This document shows positions 24,607 to 34,619 of a DNA stretch of 54,694 nucleotides, piece by piece. The stretch comes from Ilumatobacteraceae bacterium (lineage in GTDB: Bacteria; Actinomycetota; Acidimicrobiia; Acidimicrobiales; Ilumatobacteraceae). Position numbers and translations under genes: made by a program. Under the pieces are notes generated by a model that was not told the DNA's origin, ran no database searches, and saw nothing but the letters and a program-made list of their open reading frames with translations. Positions within the stretch are counted from its first letter, which is position 1. Each line of letters starts with the position of its first letter. The DNA is taken from the NCBI GenBank assembly GCA_021298195.1, contig JAJTEQ010000014.1, forward strand, positions 1-54,694. Direction: 5' to 3'.

Positions 24607-25593
24607 TCAGACACCCGATCCGACGTACTCGAAGATGGTGATGCCGCGCTTGATTACATCGTCCAGGATCGCACCGTTGGGCACGCCCGGAGCACCCAAC
24701 ACCACGACGCCGACGGGCAACGCCGACGACAACGCCGACACCGCCGCCGCCGAAGCCATCGCGCCGCTGATGATGCCGGTGCGTTCGGCCGTGCCGGCGA
24801 CTTCGGTGCGCCGCTCCCCGCCCCGCGAACCACGTATCTCGACGCGCACCCCACCGATGCCACCTTCGGCGTGGGGTGGCGACATCATCGGCAGGCGCGC
24901 GGTCAGACGATCGCGCCGTGTGGCCGACATGCGCGCACTGATTCGCGACGCCGACGGGAACGCGCGTTGCAACGTGAGCGGGTCGGCCAATTCCGCGCGA
25001 TAACAATCGCGGCCGCCGATTGGTTCGGGGAACCACAACAATTCGCGTCCGCTTCCGCCGGGTCGAGAGATCCATTCACCGTCGTGCCATCCGGGTGCGT
25101 CGCCGGCCAGGGCGCGGTGGTGTTGACGAGCGCAGGCCGGACCACCCGTTCCGTGCACTCCGACGTGGATTTCGTCGATGACGTCGACGCGCGACGCCAA
25201 CTCGGCCACCAACAAGCCTGACAGACCGGGGCTCGCGGCGGCTCCGACGACGATCGACACGTTGTTGGCCCGAGCGACGCCGTCCAGTTCGAGCAAGTCC
25301 CGCACGTCCTCCACGTCGTCACTGGTGCACACGACGTTCAGTCCGCGCTCGACGAGCCGACGAGTCAGAGTTCCTTGGCGCGACGGGGTGGCCAACACCA
25401 CCACCGACGTTTCACCCGGATGCAGGTCGATCGCGCTGTCGATTTCTCCGGCCTTCAGGGCCCGAGCCGTGACGTTTTGCAGGTCCGCGCGTCGATCGTG
25501 AACGAGCACGGGGATGGACGACGACGTGAGTTGTCGGGCGACCCTCGCGCCGACGACACCGAGGCCCACCACCGCGACCGACGTGTCGCTCAT
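24607..25593 (-). CDS. NAD(P)-binding oxidoreductase, saccharopine/homoserine dehydrogenase-like
   Basis: 328 residues with an N-terminal Rossmann fold: VAVVGLGVVGARVA at about 6-19, then VLATPS near 66 and GLNVVCTSDD near 85. The middle (IVVGAAASPGLSGLLVAELA) resembles dihydrodipicolinate or homoserine dehydrogenase-type proteins that turn an aldehyde or imine. No complete named family is clear. The ATG overlaps the stop of the upstream 44-residue peptide (ATGA), and the fur-type gene begins 2 nt after the stop, so the three are translationally coupled. Confidence 0.75.
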   Translation of the reverse strand: MSDTSVAVVGLGVVGARVARQLTSSSIPVLVHDRRADLQNVTARALKAGEIDSAIDLHPGETSVVVLATPSRQGTLTRRLVERGLNVVCTSDDVEDVRDLLELDGVARANNVSIVVGAAASPGLSGLLVAELASRVDVIDEIHVGVHGTGGPACARQHHRALAGDAPGWHDGEWISRPGGSGRELLWFPEPIGGRDCYRAELADPLTLQRAFPSASRISARMSATRRDRLTARLPMMSPPHAEGGIGGVRVEIRGSRGGERRTEVAGTAERTGIISGAMASAAAVSALSSALPVGVVVLGAPGVPNGAILDDVIKRGITIFEYVGSGV

Positions 25594-25724
25594 GACGGAG
25601 GTCGAGTGAGTTCGCGCCAACCACCACGTTCGGGGGGTACGCCACCCTTGCCGCGAATGCGCAGAACGGCCGCGGCGATTCCGGTGAGGGTGATGGCCGC
25701 GATGGCTCGACGGAGCATCTTCAT
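25590..25724 (-). CDS. 44-residue single-pass membrane peptide
   Basis: The frame reads MKMLRRAIAAITLTGIAA and continues to a TGA that overlaps the next gene's ATG. It has a basic start (KMLRR), a hydrophobic helix (about 7-22) and a polar Gly/Pro/Arg-rich tail. A TAGATT box ends 6 nt before the ATG, and the overlap with the downstream start supports real translation. No family is recognised. It may be a small membrane regulator or simply a translational leader for the dehydrogenase gene. Confidence 0.6.
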   Translation of the reverse strand: MKMLRRAIAAITLTGIAAAVLRIRGKGGVPPERGGWRELTRPPS

Positions 25725-25736
25725 GAGGACAATCTA
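25725..25736 (-). promoter_or_regulatory. Putative -10 box for the peptide-dehydrogenase-fur operon
   Basis: TAGATT (25736-25731, minus strand) is followed by 6 nt and ATG at 25724. Confidence 0.5.
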
Positions 25737-25784
25737 CCCCCCGTCCCCCTCTCCCCTCGGTGGGGTGTAATACCGTGGGTCGCC

Positions 25785-26537
25785 ATGGATTGGATCTCCG
25801 ACCCCACCGCATGGAGTGCCTTGGCGGCACTGCTCACCCTCGAGATCGTGCTCGGCGTCGACAACGTCGTGTTCATCTCGATTCTGGCCTCGAAGTTGCC
25901 GCCCGAGGAGCAAGACAAGGCCCGCAAGGTGGGCTTGCTGGCCGCGGGAGGCATGCGCGTGTTGCTGCTGTTGGCCGTGGGCTGGGTCATCACCCTGAAG
26001 AAGGAACTCTTCGCCGTCGGCACGATCGGTTTCAGTGGCAAGGAGTTGATCCTGCTGGCTGGTGGACTCTTCCTCATCTACAAAGCGACCAAGGAAATTC
26101 ACCACAAGTTGGAGGGCGACGAAGGCGAGACCTCGGGCAAGGTGGCACCCACGATCGGTGCGGTCATCGGCCAGGTCATGTTGCTCGACCTGGTGTTCTC
26201 CATCGACTCGGTGATCACCGCGGTGGGCATGACCACCTACGTCTGGGTGATGGTGATCGCCATCGTGTCGGCCGTCGTCGTGATGTTGGCCGCGTCGAAG
26301 GCGATCTACACCTTCGTCAACGCGCACCCGTCGGTGAAGATGTTGGCGCTGGCTTTCCTGTTGCTCATCGGCACCACCCTCATCGCCGAGGGCTTCGGTC
26401 AGAAGATCCCCAAGGGTTACATCTACGCCGCGATGACGTTCTCGGTGTTCGTCGAGGTCCTCAACATCGGTGCGCGCCGCAAGAAGAAAGCGGTCGAGCC
26501 GTTGCACCTGCGTGAACCGGTGGTCGCCGACAAGTGA
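25785..26537 (+). CDS. TerC family integral membrane protein
   Basis: 250 residues with about seven transmembrane helices. It carries the two TerC acidic signatures: EIVLGVDNVVFISI near 20 and DLVFSIDSVITAVG at about 135-148. TerC/Alx proteins export manganese or protect metalation of secreted proteins; the resistance to tellurite that named the family is indirect. A charged cytoplasmic loop lies near 100-120. The short basic C-terminus ends the protein. A TACCGT hexamer ends 8 nt before the ATG. It converges on tRNA-Ile. Confidence 0.92.
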   Translation: MDWISDPTAWSALAALLTLEIVLGVDNVVFISILASKLPPEEQDKARKVGLLAAGGMRVLLLLAVGWVITLKKELFAVGTIGFSGKELILLAGGLFLIYKATKEIHHKLEGDEGETSGKVAPTIGAVIGQVMLLDLVFSIDSVITAVGMTTYVWVMVIAIVSAVVVMLAASKAIYTFVNAHPSVKMLALAFLLLIGTTLIAEGFGQKIPKGYIYAAMTFSVFVEVLNIGARRKKKAVEPLHLREPVVADK

Positions 26538-26551
26538 CCGGCGGGCTGGGT

Positions 26552-26628
26552 TGGTGGGGCTAACAAGAATCGAACTTGTGACCTCATCCTTATCAGGGAT
26601 GCGCTCTAACCGACTGAGCTATAGCCCC
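26552..26628 (-). tRNA. tRNA-Ile (anticodon GAT)
   Basis: On the minus strand the acceptor GGGGCUA pairs with UAGCCCC. The CATCC/GGATG stem closes the loop CTGATAA, giving anticodon GAT. The T loop GTTCGATTC and encoded CCA (26554-26552) are present. It lies downstream of gyrA and DUF3566, as ileT does in mycobacteria. Confidence 0.97.
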
Positions 26629-26665
26629 AGCGGTTTGCCACCCTATCGGCGCACGATCCGAACCC

Positions 26666-27226
26666 TCAACCGCGCGTGCGGGGCTTCTTGGGCGTCGGAT
26701 CCGGCTTCTCTTCCAACACGGTCACCCGCACCCCACCCACCAGGTCGGTGATGAGGTTGAAGGTGGTCACCATCAGGACCGCCAGACCGGTCAGGCCCAC
26801 CACGAGGAACAGCCCGAGGATCCATGCCTGATGAAAGAGCTCGCCCCCCTTGAACTCGAAGGACTCCCATCCGAAACTCTCGAGGAAGCGCTCCACGTTG
26901 TCGACCGTGCCGGTGGCATTGGCCACGTTCCACAACAGCACACCGGCGAGGAGCAACGTGAAGTACAGCACGACATGAAAAACGAGTGCCACCTTGAAGA
27001 CGCTCCAGGCGTCGACGTGCCGGATGACGCGGGTGGTTCGCCGCACGGGTCGACGCTCGAACACCACCGCGCGGGGCGGAGGGGTTTGCGGACGCACCGT
27101 CGTTCGAACGGTCGCGGCCTGGACGGGCCGAACTGGTTCGTCGTCGGGGAGCACCGCCGGCACGATGAAGAAGGGGTCGTCACGTCGCGGATCGTCGACA
27201 TCGGGTCGAGAGTCGTCGGTGCCCAC
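26666..27226 (-). CDS. DUF3566 transmembrane protein (gyrA-linked)
   Basis: 186 residues from a GTG chosen because TACGCT ends 6 nt upstream; an earlier in-frame ATG at 27271 would contain this box. A charged N-terminal region rich in Arg/Pro (about 1-75) is followed by the DUF3566 domain with two or three transmembrane helices (about 83-107 and 135-165), and a Lys/Arg-rich tail. The gene corresponds in position to Rv0007 of M. tuberculosis. Function is unknown; it is a signature of the actinobacterial gyrase operon. Confidence 0.9.
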   Translation of the reverse strand: MGTDDSRPDVDDPRRDDPFFIVPAVLPDDEPVRPVQAATVRTTVRPQTPPPRAVVFERRPVRRTTRVIRHVDAWSVFKVALVFHVVLYFTLLLAGVLLWNVANATGTVDNVERFLESFGWESFEFKGGELFHQAWILGLFLVVGLTGLAVLMVTTFNLITDLVGGVRVTVLEEKPDPTPKKPRTRG

Positions 27227-27238
27227 ACGCTCAGCGTA
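27227..27238 (-). promoter_or_regulatory. Putative -10 box that sets the DUF3566 start
   Basis: TACGCT (27238-27233, minus strand) is followed by 6 nt and GTG at 27226. Confidence 0.5.
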
Positions 27239-27267
27239 GAACACGGTCGGGTCGCGTCGGTGTCGCG

Positions 27268-27555
27268 TCAACCACCGATGGCGTCGGAACGGAAGGTCCC
27301 ATCACCGTCGACGAGAACTTCGACGGTCACGGTGGACGACCTTTCGGCGCCCGACCAGTCGATCGACACGAGCGTCGACGCGTTCCGGCGTGCGACCTCC
27401 GTGGCCGCATCCACTCCGCCAACGACTCCGGCCAAGGCCACCGCGTCGGCAATGGCTTGTCCGCGTCGCGTCGCGACGTCGTGCCCGTTGACCATCGTCA
27501 ATCCTCCCAGGGTCGCCACCGCGAGAGCGATGGCCATCAGGGTGGACGGGATCAC
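27268..27555 (-). CDS. TadE/TadG-like small secreted or membrane protein
   Basis: 95 residues. The N-terminal hydrophobic segment (about 3-22) is followed by [24 protein letters not shown]. This resembles the N-terminal helix of TadE/TadG-type pseudopilin-like proteins, where an aromatic- or Arg-rich A/Q/D pattern repeats. The remainder is a short beta-rich domain. The start overlaps the gyrA stop by ATGA, so it is coupled to gyrA, an unusual place for such a protein. No other Tad genes are in the window, so a pilus role is uncertain. Confidence 0.65.
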   Translation of the reverse strand: MIPSTLMAIALAVATLGGLTMVNGHDVATRRGQAIADAVALAGVVGGVDAATEVARRNASTLVSIDWSGAERSSTVTVEVLVDGDGTFRSDAIGG

Positions 27556-30032
27556 TCGTCCTCGGAGGCCAGAATCAGCGCCACCGAGGTGACCTGCTGA
27601 CCGGGCTCGACCGTCATCACCTTCACGCCCGATGCGGCTCGGCCTTGAGACGAGATCGTGCGCACGTCGGTACGGATGGTGGTGCCACCCGACGAGACCG
27701 CCACGATTTCGTCGTCGATGCCCGCCATGAACGCGGCCACGACGTATCCCTTCTTTTCGCGCACCTGGATGCCACGCACACCGATGCCACCACGCGATTG
27801 GCGTCGGAACTTGTCCAGTTGCGTGCGCTTGCCGTAGCCCGCTTCGGTGACCATGAGGATGGCGGCGTCATCTCGGGCCAGGTCGGCGGACACCACCTGA
27901 TCACCGGGACGCAACTTCATTCCTCGAACACCGGCGGCGGCACGTCCCATCGCGCGCACCTCGGTTTCCGAGAATCGGATGGTCATACCGGACTTGCTCA
28001 CCATGAAGATGTCATCGTTGCCCGTGGTGACGATGACACGCATCAGCTCGTCGCCCTCGCGCAGATTGAGGGCGATCAGTCCGTCGCGACGGCCGTTGTC
28101 GTACTCGTCGAAGGCGGTCTTCTTCACCACACCCTCGCGGGTGGCGAAGAACAAGAAGCGCTCGGCGTCGAACGAGCGCGTGTCGATGATGGCCTCGATG
28201 GTCTCGCCGATCTGCAGTGGAAGCAAGTTGACGATGGGGACGCCCTTGGCGGCGCGTTCGCGTTCGGGGAGGTCGTGAGCGCGCAGGCGATACACGCGAC
28301 CGCGATTCGAGAAGAACAACAGATAGGCGTGGGCGGTGGTGAAGATGACGTGCTTCACCACGTCCTCGCTCTTCAACCGGGCGCCCGACACGCCCTTTCC
28401 GCCACGTTGCTGGTTGCGGAAGTTGCTGGCGGCCACGGACTTCACGTACTGCGCCTCGGTCATGATGACGACGAGCTCGGTGTCGTCCACCAGATCCTCG
28501 AGGCTCATCTCGCCGGCTTCGAACGTGATGGGGCACACGCGCGGCGTGGCGAACTCGTTCTTGATCTCCAGCATCTCGTCGGTGATCACGCCGCGCAACT
28601 TCTTGTCGTCGGCCAGGATCGACTGGAATTCGGCGATCTTCTCGTTCAGCTGGGCGATCTCGGCCTCGAGGTCGATGCGCGACAAACGTGTGAGTTGACG
28701 CAGCTGCATGTCGAGGATGTCGATGGCCTGGACTTCGCTGAACTCGTAGGGCTTGGCCATGAGTGCGGCCTTGGCCGCTCCGGCGTCTTCGCTCTCACGG
28801 ATCAACTTGATGATGGCGTCGATGACGTTGAGGGCCTTGATGCGTCCCTCGAGCAGGTGCAGGCGGCGTTGGGCTTTGTCGAGTCGGTACTCGGTGCGAC
28901 GGGTGAGCACCTCGATTTGATGGCGGATGTAGCCGTTGATGGCATCGATCAACGTCAGTTGGCGCGGTACTCCGTCGACCAGCGCCACCATGTTCACACC
29001 GAAGCTGGTTTGCAGTTGGGTCTGCTTGAAGAGGTTGTTCAACACCACGTTGGCATTGGCGTCGCGCTTCAGGGTGATGGTGAGGTTGGTCTTTCCGCCG
29101 GATGATCCGTCGTTCACGTCGGCGATGCCGTCGAGTTCGCCGTTGTCAACCAGTTCCTGGATACGGCCGGCGATCGCCGAGCAACTGGTCTGATACGGAA
29201 GTTCGGTGACGACGATCTGCATGCCGCCGCGCTTGGTTTCCTCGATGGCCGCCGTCGCGCGCATCTTGATGCTTCCGCGACCGGTGCGGTACGCGTCGTT
29301 GATGCCGGACTTGCCCAAGATGACTCCACCGGTCGGGAAGTCGGGTCCCTTCACGATGCCCATCACGTCGTCGTTGGACGCGTCGGGGTTGGCCAACACG
29401 TGCACGCACGCGTCGATGACCTCGCCCAGGTTGTGCGGTGGAATGTTGGTGGCCATGCCCACCGCGATGCCCTGGCTGCCGTTCACCAAAAGGTTCGGGA
29501 AGCGCGAGGGAAGGACCGTGGGTTCCTCGCGCGAGCCGTCGTACGTGGCCACCATGTCGACGGTGTTCTCGTCGATGTCGGCCAACAGATGCATGGCCAA
29601 CGGGTGCAAGCGACATTCGGTGTAACGGCTGGCGGCCGGACCGAAGTCGGGTGAGCCATAGTTGCCGTGGAAGTCGATGAGCGGGTGACGCAACGAGAAC
29701 GGTTGTGCCATGCGGACCAACGCGTCGTAAATGGCGCTGTCACCGTGCGGGTGGTACTTGGCCATGGTGTCGCCGCTGACGCGGGCCGACTTCACGAACG
29801 GGCGATCGGGTCGGAAACCCTGTTCGTCCATGTCCCAGATGATGCGGCGGTGTACCGGCTTCAGTCCGTCGCGCACGTCGGGTAGAGCGCGAGCCATGAT
29901 GACCGACATCGCGTAGTCCAGGAACGAACGCTCCATCTCGTCCTGCAACGCCACGGGCTGCACGGGGATGACGGGTTCTTCGGGGGTCGAACCCTCGTCG
30001 GGGGTGGTCGGGGGTGTCTTCTTGCTGGCCAT
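27552..30032 (-). CDS. gyrA: DNA gyrase subunit A
   Basis: 826 residues. The winged-helix/breakage-reunion domain contains the catalytic Tyr at about 137 (SRYTEC). The quinolone-resistance region [10 protein letters not shown] is near 94-103 with the usual Ser and Asp present. The C-terminal DNA-wrapping beta-pinwheel contains a GyrA-box-like QQRGGKG near 540. It introduces negative supercoils together with GyrB. The ATG overlaps the gyrB stop by one base (TGATG), so the two are coupled. The N-terminal extension of about 30 residues is Pro/Glu-rich. Confidence 0.97.
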   Translation of the reverse strand: MASKKTPPTTPDEGSTPEEPVIPVQPVALQDEMERSFLDYAMSVIMARALPDVRDGLKPVHRRIIWDMDEQGFRPDRPFVKSARVSGDTMAKYHPHGDSAIYDALVRMAQPFSLRHPLIDFHGNYGSPDFGPAASRYTECRLHPLAMHLLADIDENTVDMVATYDGSREEPTVLPSRFPNLLVNGSQGIAVGMATNIPPHNLGEVIDACVHVLANPDASNDDVMGIVKGPDFPTGGVILGKSGINDAYRTGRGSIKMRATAAIEETKRGGMQIVVTELPYQTSCSAIAGRIQELVDNGELDGIADVNDGSSGGKTNLTITLKRDANANVVLNNLFKQTQLQTSFGVNMVALVDGVPRQLTLIDAINGYIRHQIEVLTRRTEYRLDKAQRRLHLLEGRIKALNVIDAIIKLIRESEDAGAAKAALMAKPYEFSEVQAIDILDMQLRQLTRLSRIDLEAEIAQLNEKIAEFQSILADDKKLRGVITDEMLEIKNEFATPRVCPITFEAGEMSLEDLVDDTELVVIMTEAQYVKSVAASNFRNQQRGGKGVSGARLKSEDVVKHVIFTTAHAYLLFFSNRGRVYRLRAHDLPERERAAKGVPIVNLLPLQIGETIEAIIDTRSFDAERFLFFATREGVVKKTAFDEYDNGRRDGLIALNLREGDELMRVIVTTGNDDIFMVSKSGMTIRFSETEVRAMGRAAAGVRGMKLRPGDQVVSADLARDDAAILMVTEAGYGKRTQLDKFRRQSRGGIGVRGIQVREKKGYVVAAFMAGIDDEIVAVSSGGTTIRTDVRTISSQGRAASGVKVMTVEPGQQVTSVALILASEDE

Positions 30033-31987
30033 CAGATATCGAGGAACCTCACGTCTTTGGCGTTGGTCTGGATGAAGTGTTTGCGGCTCTCGACGTCGTC
30101 GCCCATGAGCACGCCCATCACTTCATCGGCCAAGGCCGCTTCTTCGACCGTCACTTGCAGCAGCGTTCGGGTGACGTCGGACATGGTGGTGCTGCGCAGC
30201 TCCTCCCAGTCCATTTCGCCCAGACCCTTCAGTCGCTGGAACTCTTTCTTGTGGTTCGGGTGCTCCTCGAGGAACCGGTTCTTGGCCAGGTCGTCCTTGA
30301 GATAGATCTTCTCCTTGCCGATTTCGGTCGAATACAACGGCGGTTGCGCGATGTACACGTACCCGGCCTCCACCAGTGGGCGCATCTGGCGGAAGAAGAA
30401 GGTCAGCAACAACGTGCGGATGTGGCTGCCGTCCACGTCGGCGTCGGCGAGGATGATGATCTTGTGGTAGCGGGCTTTGGCCGCGTCGAACTCGTCGCCC
30501 ACGCCGCCGCCGATGGCCGTGACCAACGCGGTGACCTCGTTGTTCTTCAACATCTTGTCGAGACGAGCGCGCTCGACGTTCAGGATCTTTCCGCGAATGG
30601 GCAGGATCGCCTGCGTGCGCGGGTCGCGCGCGTCGAGCGCGGTGCCACCGGCGGAGTCGCCTTCGACGATGAAGATCTCGCTCTCGTCGGGATTACCGCT
30701 GGTGCAATCCTTCAACTTGTCGGGCATGCCGGCACCGGCCAAGGCGGTTTTGCGGCGCACGGCGTTGCGGGCGTTCTTGGCCGCCACGCGCGCCTGCGCC
30801 GCCGCCTGGGCCTTCTTCACGATCTTGTTGGCTTCGGTGGGATTCTCGTCGAGCCATTCGGCGAGCCGTTCGTTGGTGACCTTCTGCACGAACGACCGCA
30901 TGGAGACGTTGCCGAGTTTGGCCTTGGTCTGACCCTCGAACTGGGGCTCGGACAACTTCACCGAGATGATGGCGGTGATGCCCTCGCGGATGTCCTCGCC
31001 CAGGAGGTTGTCGTCCTTCTCCTTCAGCAAGCCGCGGTTCTTGGCGTACTTGTTCACCACACTGGTGAGGGCGGTCTTGAAACCCTCCACGTGCATTCCG
31101 CCTTCGATGGTGCTGATGCCGTTGGCGTAACCGTGGATGCCCTCGTGGTAGCCGGTGTTCCACTGCAAGGCGATGTCGAGCATCTGCCCCTCGTCCTCGT
31201 CCTCGTAGTGCGCGACCTTGCTGAACAAGGCCTCCTTGGACTGGTTCAGGTGCTTCACGAAGTCGACGATGCCGCCCTTGTACTGGAACGTGACCTCTTG
31301 TTCCTTGCCGGGTCGCTCGTCCTTGAAGACGATCTCGAGACCGCGGTTGAGGAAGGCCATGGTTTGCAGGCGTTCCAACACCGTACGAGCCACGAACTCG
31401 GTTCCTTCGGAGGCGAAGATCGTCGGATCGGGAAGGAACGTGACGGTGGTGCCGTTCTTGCGCCCGCGTGCCGGTGTGTCGCCGGTGGCCGACAGTTTGC
31501 CCGTCGGCTTTCCGCCGTCGACGAATTCCATCTCGTGGCGCTTTCCGCCGCGGTCGATCTGCAGGTGCACCCGCTTGGACAATGCGTTCACCACGGACAC
31601 GCCGACGCCGTGCAGACCGCCGGAGACCTTGTAGCCCTCACCACCGAATTTTCCGCCCGCGTGCAGCACCGTGAGCACCACTTCGGCCGCGCTCTTGCCC
31701 TTGTGCGGGCCCGATGGGTACGGGTCGACGGGGATGCCGCGGCCGTTGTCGTCGACGCGACACGAGCCGTCGGCCAGCAGCGACACCCCGATGCGATCGC
31801 AGTGCCCGGCCATGGCCTCGTCGACCGAGTTGTCCACGACTTCCCAGATCAAGTGATGGAGACCAGCGAGGCCGGTGGAGCCGATGTACATGCCCGGGCG
31901 CTTGCGAACCGGGTCCAGGCCTTCGAGTACTTGGATGTCTTTGGCGCCGTAATCAGCGGTGGCGGTGGTGGAGCTCTTGGTGGACAC
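30032..31987 (-). CDS. gyrB: DNA gyrase subunit B
   Basis: 651 residues. The GHKL ATPase domain shows [12 protein letters not shown] near 47, the DNGRGIPV motif near 80 and [11 protein letters not shown] near 127. The TOPRIM region has EGDSAGG near 440 and the metal-binding [10 protein letters not shown] near 518. The C-terminal domain ends at the gyrA overlap. It provides ATP hydrolysis for supercoiling. The region upstream (31988-32125) separates it from the DUF721 gene and holds a likely terminator. Confidence 0.97.
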   Translation of the reverse strand: MSTKSSTTATADYGAKDIQVLEGLDPVRKRPGMYIGSTGLAGLHHLIWEVVDNSVDEAMAGHCDRIGVSLLADGSCRVDDNGRGIPVDPYPSGPHKGKSAAEVVLTVLHAGGKFGGEGYKVSGGLHGVGVSVVNALSKRVHLQIDRGGKRHEMEFVDGGKPTGKLSATGDTPARGRKNGTTVTFLPDPTIFASEGTEFVARTVLERLQTMAFLNRGLEIVFKDERPGKEQEVTFQYKGGIVDFVKHLNQSKEALFSKVAHYEDEDEGQMLDIALQWNTGYHEGIHGYANGISTIEGGMHVEGFKTALTSVVNKYAKNRGLLKEKDDNLLGEDIREGITAIISVKLSEPQFEGQTKAKLGNVSMRSFVQKVTNERLAEWLDENPTEANKIVKKAQAAAQARVAAKNARNAVRRKTALAGAGMPDKLKDCTSGNPDESEIFIVEGDSAGGTALDARDPRTQAILPIRGKILNVERARLDKMLKNNEVTALVTAIGGGVGDEFDAAKARYHKIIILADADVDGSHIRTLLLTFFFRQMRPLVEAGYVYIAQPPLYSTEIGKEKIYLKDDLAKNRFLEEHPNHKKEFQRLKGLGEMDWEELRSTTMSDVTRTLLQVTVEEAALADEVMGVLMGDDVESRKHFIQTNAKDVRFLDI

Positions 31988-32111
31988 GGATTCCTCTGTT
32001 GGACGGGCAAAAGTCGGGTGGGTGGGCGGGCCACGAACCGACGTGACACAACAGAAAAACCTTAGTCGCTGGGTGTGCTACGGACGTGGCAATTCAACCC
32101 ATTTATGCTGG

Positions 32112-32127
32112 GAAAACGTGGGTTTTC
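32112..32127 (-). terminator. Hairpin at the end of the dnaN-recF-DUF721 operon
   Basis: GAAAAC and GTTTTC form a 6-bp stem with a 4-nt loop, overlapping the DUF721 stop codon. A second weaker inverted repeat (CCCA...TGGG) lies just beyond. There is no clear U tract. Confidence 0.4.
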
Positions 32128-32425
32128 ACCGGCGTCGACGGACCCGAATTTCGAGGCGTTCCACCGGTCCACTTCCCGCCGTTCGGAGCCGCTCCAGGAG
32201 GTCGCTTTCGAGGAACTTCATCTGGGTGGCCCACGCGGGGTCGTCCACCTCGACGACCAACACTCCGGCGTCCAACTTGAGGGGTCGCACGTGCTGGGCC
32301 ACGGGCTCGCCCACCAACTCCGCCCACCGGGAAAAGACCGTCACCGTGGTCTCGCGGTCGCCCTGACGAAACGAACGCAGCAGTCGTTCGATGCCCGCCG
32401 CCAACGGTCGCGGTTCGGTGCTCAT
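32126..32425 (-). CDS. DUF721 (DciA-like) protein
   Basis: 99 residues. The core VTVFSRWAELVGEPVAQHVRPLKLDAGVLVVEVDDPAWATQMKFLESDLLERL matches DUF721, a KH-like fold. In many bacteria the family (DciA) loads or operates with the replicative helicase DnaB. The start was set at the ATG overlapping the recF stop (ATGA). Mycobacterial homologues are longer at the N-terminus, so this is close to the minimal domain. It lies between recF and gyrB, as in other actinobacteria. Confidence 0.9.
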   Translation of the reverse strand: MSTEPRPLAAGIERLLRSFRQGDRETTVTVFSRWAELVGEPVAQHVRPLKLDAGVLVVEVDDPAWATQMKFLESDLLERLRTAGSGPVERLEIRVRRRR

Positions 32426-33531
32426 GGGCCCGGAGCCTCGGTTCCCACGGCGCCAACCATGGCGCCTCCTTCGATCCGCAACACCCGGTCGGGCCGGGCC
32501 GCGGGGGGCAGGGTGCTGGCGGTGGTGATGACCACCTGACCCGCCGGGAGGTGGCCCAGCAACGCCGTGCATCGCTCGGGATCCAGTTCGCTCAGGACGT
32601 CGTCCAGGACCAAGAGCGGTGTCATGCCGGTGGTTTGCGAGATCAGACGATGGGCGGCCAAACGCAGCGACAGCGCCAGACAACGCATCTCGCCCTGACT
32701 GGCGTGGGTTCGCGCGGGCAAGGCCCCCAGATGAAAGTCCACGTCGTCGCGGTGCGGACCCACGGTGGACACCCCGCGGCGTACGTCATCGGTGCGGGCG
32801 GCCGCCAACGCCGCCGCCAACCCGGTTCGACGCCACGACGGTTCGTACACCAGGGACACCGCCAGGGGCGCGCCGGCCAGATGCTGATACGCCTCTTCCA
32901 CCACCGGTTGCATCTGGGCCACCAGGGTGGCCCGGTCCTGACCGATCTGGTCCCCCACCTCGGCGAGTTTCTGGTCCCACACGTCGAGGGTGAACGCCAC
33001 GTCGTCGGACAGACGCCCACCGGCTTGTCGCAACAGCGTGTTGCGTTGTTTGACGATGCGGTCCAGTTCGAGTCGTCGCGCGTCGTTTTTCACGGCCAGC
33101 GACGCGAGGGTTTCGTCCACGAGTCGTCGTCGTTCGCCCGGGCCCCCCTTCACCAACTCCAGATCGTCGGGAGAGAACACCGTGACGCGCAGTACCCCGA
33201 GCAGATCACGGGTGCGGGCCAAGCGTTGTCGATTCACTTGCACGTTCACGCGACCCTGCCGTTGTATCTGCACTTCGACCAACATGTCGCGCCCGTCGGC
33301 GTGTCTCACCGTGGCGCGAATGGTGGCGAACTCGGCGCCCTCGCGAACGAGAGCCGCGGTGGGACTCTGACGAAAACTGTCGAGGGTGGCGAGGAAGGCC
33401 ATGGCTTCGGCCACGTTCGTCTTGCCTTGCGCGTTGCGTCCGACGATGGCGGTCACGCCCGGCGTCAGGTCGAACGCGGCCGATGTGTAGTTGCGGAAGT
33501 CGACGAGCTGAAGTTGCTCGACGATCATCAC
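32422..33531 (-). CDS. recF: DNA replication/repair protein RecF
   Basis: 369 residues of an SMC-like ATPase. Walker A is GRNAQGKTN at about 32-40, the ABC signature region is near 290 (SQGEMRCLALSLRLA) and Walker B LLVLDDVLSELD near 322. It loads RecA at gaps with RecO and RecR. Its ATG overlaps the dnaN stop (ATGA) and its stop overlaps the DUF721 start, so the genes are coupled. Confidence 0.96.
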   Translation of the reverse strand: MMIVEQLQLVDFRNYTSAAFDLTPGVTAIVGRNAQGKTNVAEAMAFLATLDSFRQSPTAALVREGAEFATIRATVRHADGRDMLVEVQIQRQGRVNVQVNRQRLARTRDLLGVLRVTVFSPDDLELVKGGPGERRRLVDETLASLAVKNDARRLELDRIVKQRNTLLRQAGGRLSDDVAFTLDVWDQKLAEVGDQIGQDRATLVAQMQPVVEEAYQHLAGAPLAVSLVYEPSWRRTGLAAALAAARTDDVRRGVSTVGPHRDDVDFHLGALPARTHASQGEMRCLALSLRLAAHRLISQTTGMTPLLVLDDVLSELDPERCTALLGHLPAGQVVITTASTLPPAARPDRVLRIEGGAMVGAVGTEAPGP

Positions 33532-34619
33532 GACTTCAGTGGCATCAACAGATACGTGAAGTTCGGCTGACCCACACCCTTGATGACCGCGAGTTTGCTG
33601 GGCTCGCTCGTCTGAATGGTGACATCGTCGGTGCCACAGGCCTCGAGGCCCTGCGTCAACATTTCGTTGTTGAAGCGGATCTCGATGTCGTTGCCGGCGT
33701 GCGTGGCGTCGATCTGCTCGGTGGCCTCGCCGTTGTCGGGGGTGATCATGCGCAAGGTCACCGCGATACCCGAAATCTGCATGCGCAGCGGCGTACCAAT
33801 GGGATCACGAGCCACCAGTTTCACGCGACGAATGGCCTCGGTGAGCGGTTCGCGCGCCACGGTGAGGGTGTTGGGAAGATTCGGTGGAATCAACCGCTGA
33901 TAGTCGGCGAACGAACCGGTGAGCAAGCGGGTCACCAAACGGGTGCTACCGGCCTCGAAGGTCACATCGTTCTCGGTGATGTTCATCGAGACACGCTCCT
34001 GGCGATCCAACAAGCGCAAAAGTTCGCTGAGGGCGCGGGCCGGCACGACCACGCTCTTGCCGTCGGGAATGACACTGGCGTCGATGTCACGGATGGCCAT
34101 GCGGTACGAGTCGGTGGCGACCATGCGCAACTTGCCGTCGACCCCGGTCATGAAGACACCCGTGTAGACCCCCCGCGCGTCGTCGGTACTGGCGGCGCGC
34201 ACCACCTGACGCAACGCCTCGGCGAATTCGGGCGCCGACATCGGTGCCCCTTCACCAACGGTGCCGGACCATTTCGGGAAATCGTCACCGGCACCGATGG
34301 GGACGTTGAAATTGACCCGCCCGGCCGAGATCTCGACTTTGTCTTCGACCACCTCGAAATCGACTGCTCCCGACGGCAACGACTTCACGACGTCCGCGAT
34401 GAGTTTTCCCGGAACCAATACCACGCCGTCCTTGCCATTGGAGACGGTGATGGACGAGTCGATGGTGAGATCGCCGTCGGTTCCGGTGACGCGCAATGAC
34501 TCACCGGCCAACACCAATCGCACGCACGACAACGTCGGGTTGGTGCCTCGATTGCTCGCGGCACGACTGGTGGCGTTGAAGGCTTCGTTCAGCACCTCGC
34601 GTTCGCAACGAAACTTCAC
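33528..34619 (-). CDS. dnaN: DNA polymerase III beta subunit (sliding clamp)
   Basis: 363 residues arranged as three clamp domains of about 120 residues each. Recognisable elements are the N-terminal MKFRCEREVLNEAF, the PARALSELLRLL linker near 190 and the C-terminal TYLLMPLKS. It encircles DNA and tethers polymerase III. It lies downstream of dnaA and the presumed origin, and starts the dnaN-recF-DUF721 operon. Slightly shorter than mycobacterial clamps (about 400). Confidence 0.97.
   Translation of the reverse strand: MKFRCEREVLNEAFNATSRAASNRGTNPTLSCVRLVLAGESLRVTGTDGDLTIDSSITVSNGKDGVVLVPGKLIADVVKSLPSGAVDFEVVEDKVEISAGRVNFNVPIGAGDDFPKWSGTVGEGAPMSAPEFAEALRQVVRAASTDDARGVYTGVFMTGVDGKLRMVATDSYRMAIRDIDASVIPDGKSVVVPARALSELLRLLDRQERVSMNITENDVTFEAGSTRLVTRLLTGSFADYQRLIPPNLPNTLTVAREPLTEAIRRVKLVARDPIGTPLRMQISGIAVTLRMITPDNGEATEQIDATHAGNDIEIRFNNEMLTQGLEACGTDDVTIQTSEPSKLAVIKGVGQPNFTYLLMPLKS

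Noticed and set aside
12977-26537. Genomic island or prophage
   Set aside because: The stretch is accessory relative to mycobacteria but has no integrase, transposase, attachment repeats or shift in codon use; the genes are ordinary chromosomal metabolic types.
27645-29105. 486-codon open frame antisense to gyrA
   Set aside because: Same reason; no recognisable motif and a His/Asp/Gly/Leu-biased translation.
30014-32065. 683-codon open frame antisense to gyrB
   Set aside because: GyrB is certain from its motifs, and the opposite frame is open only because of codon bias.
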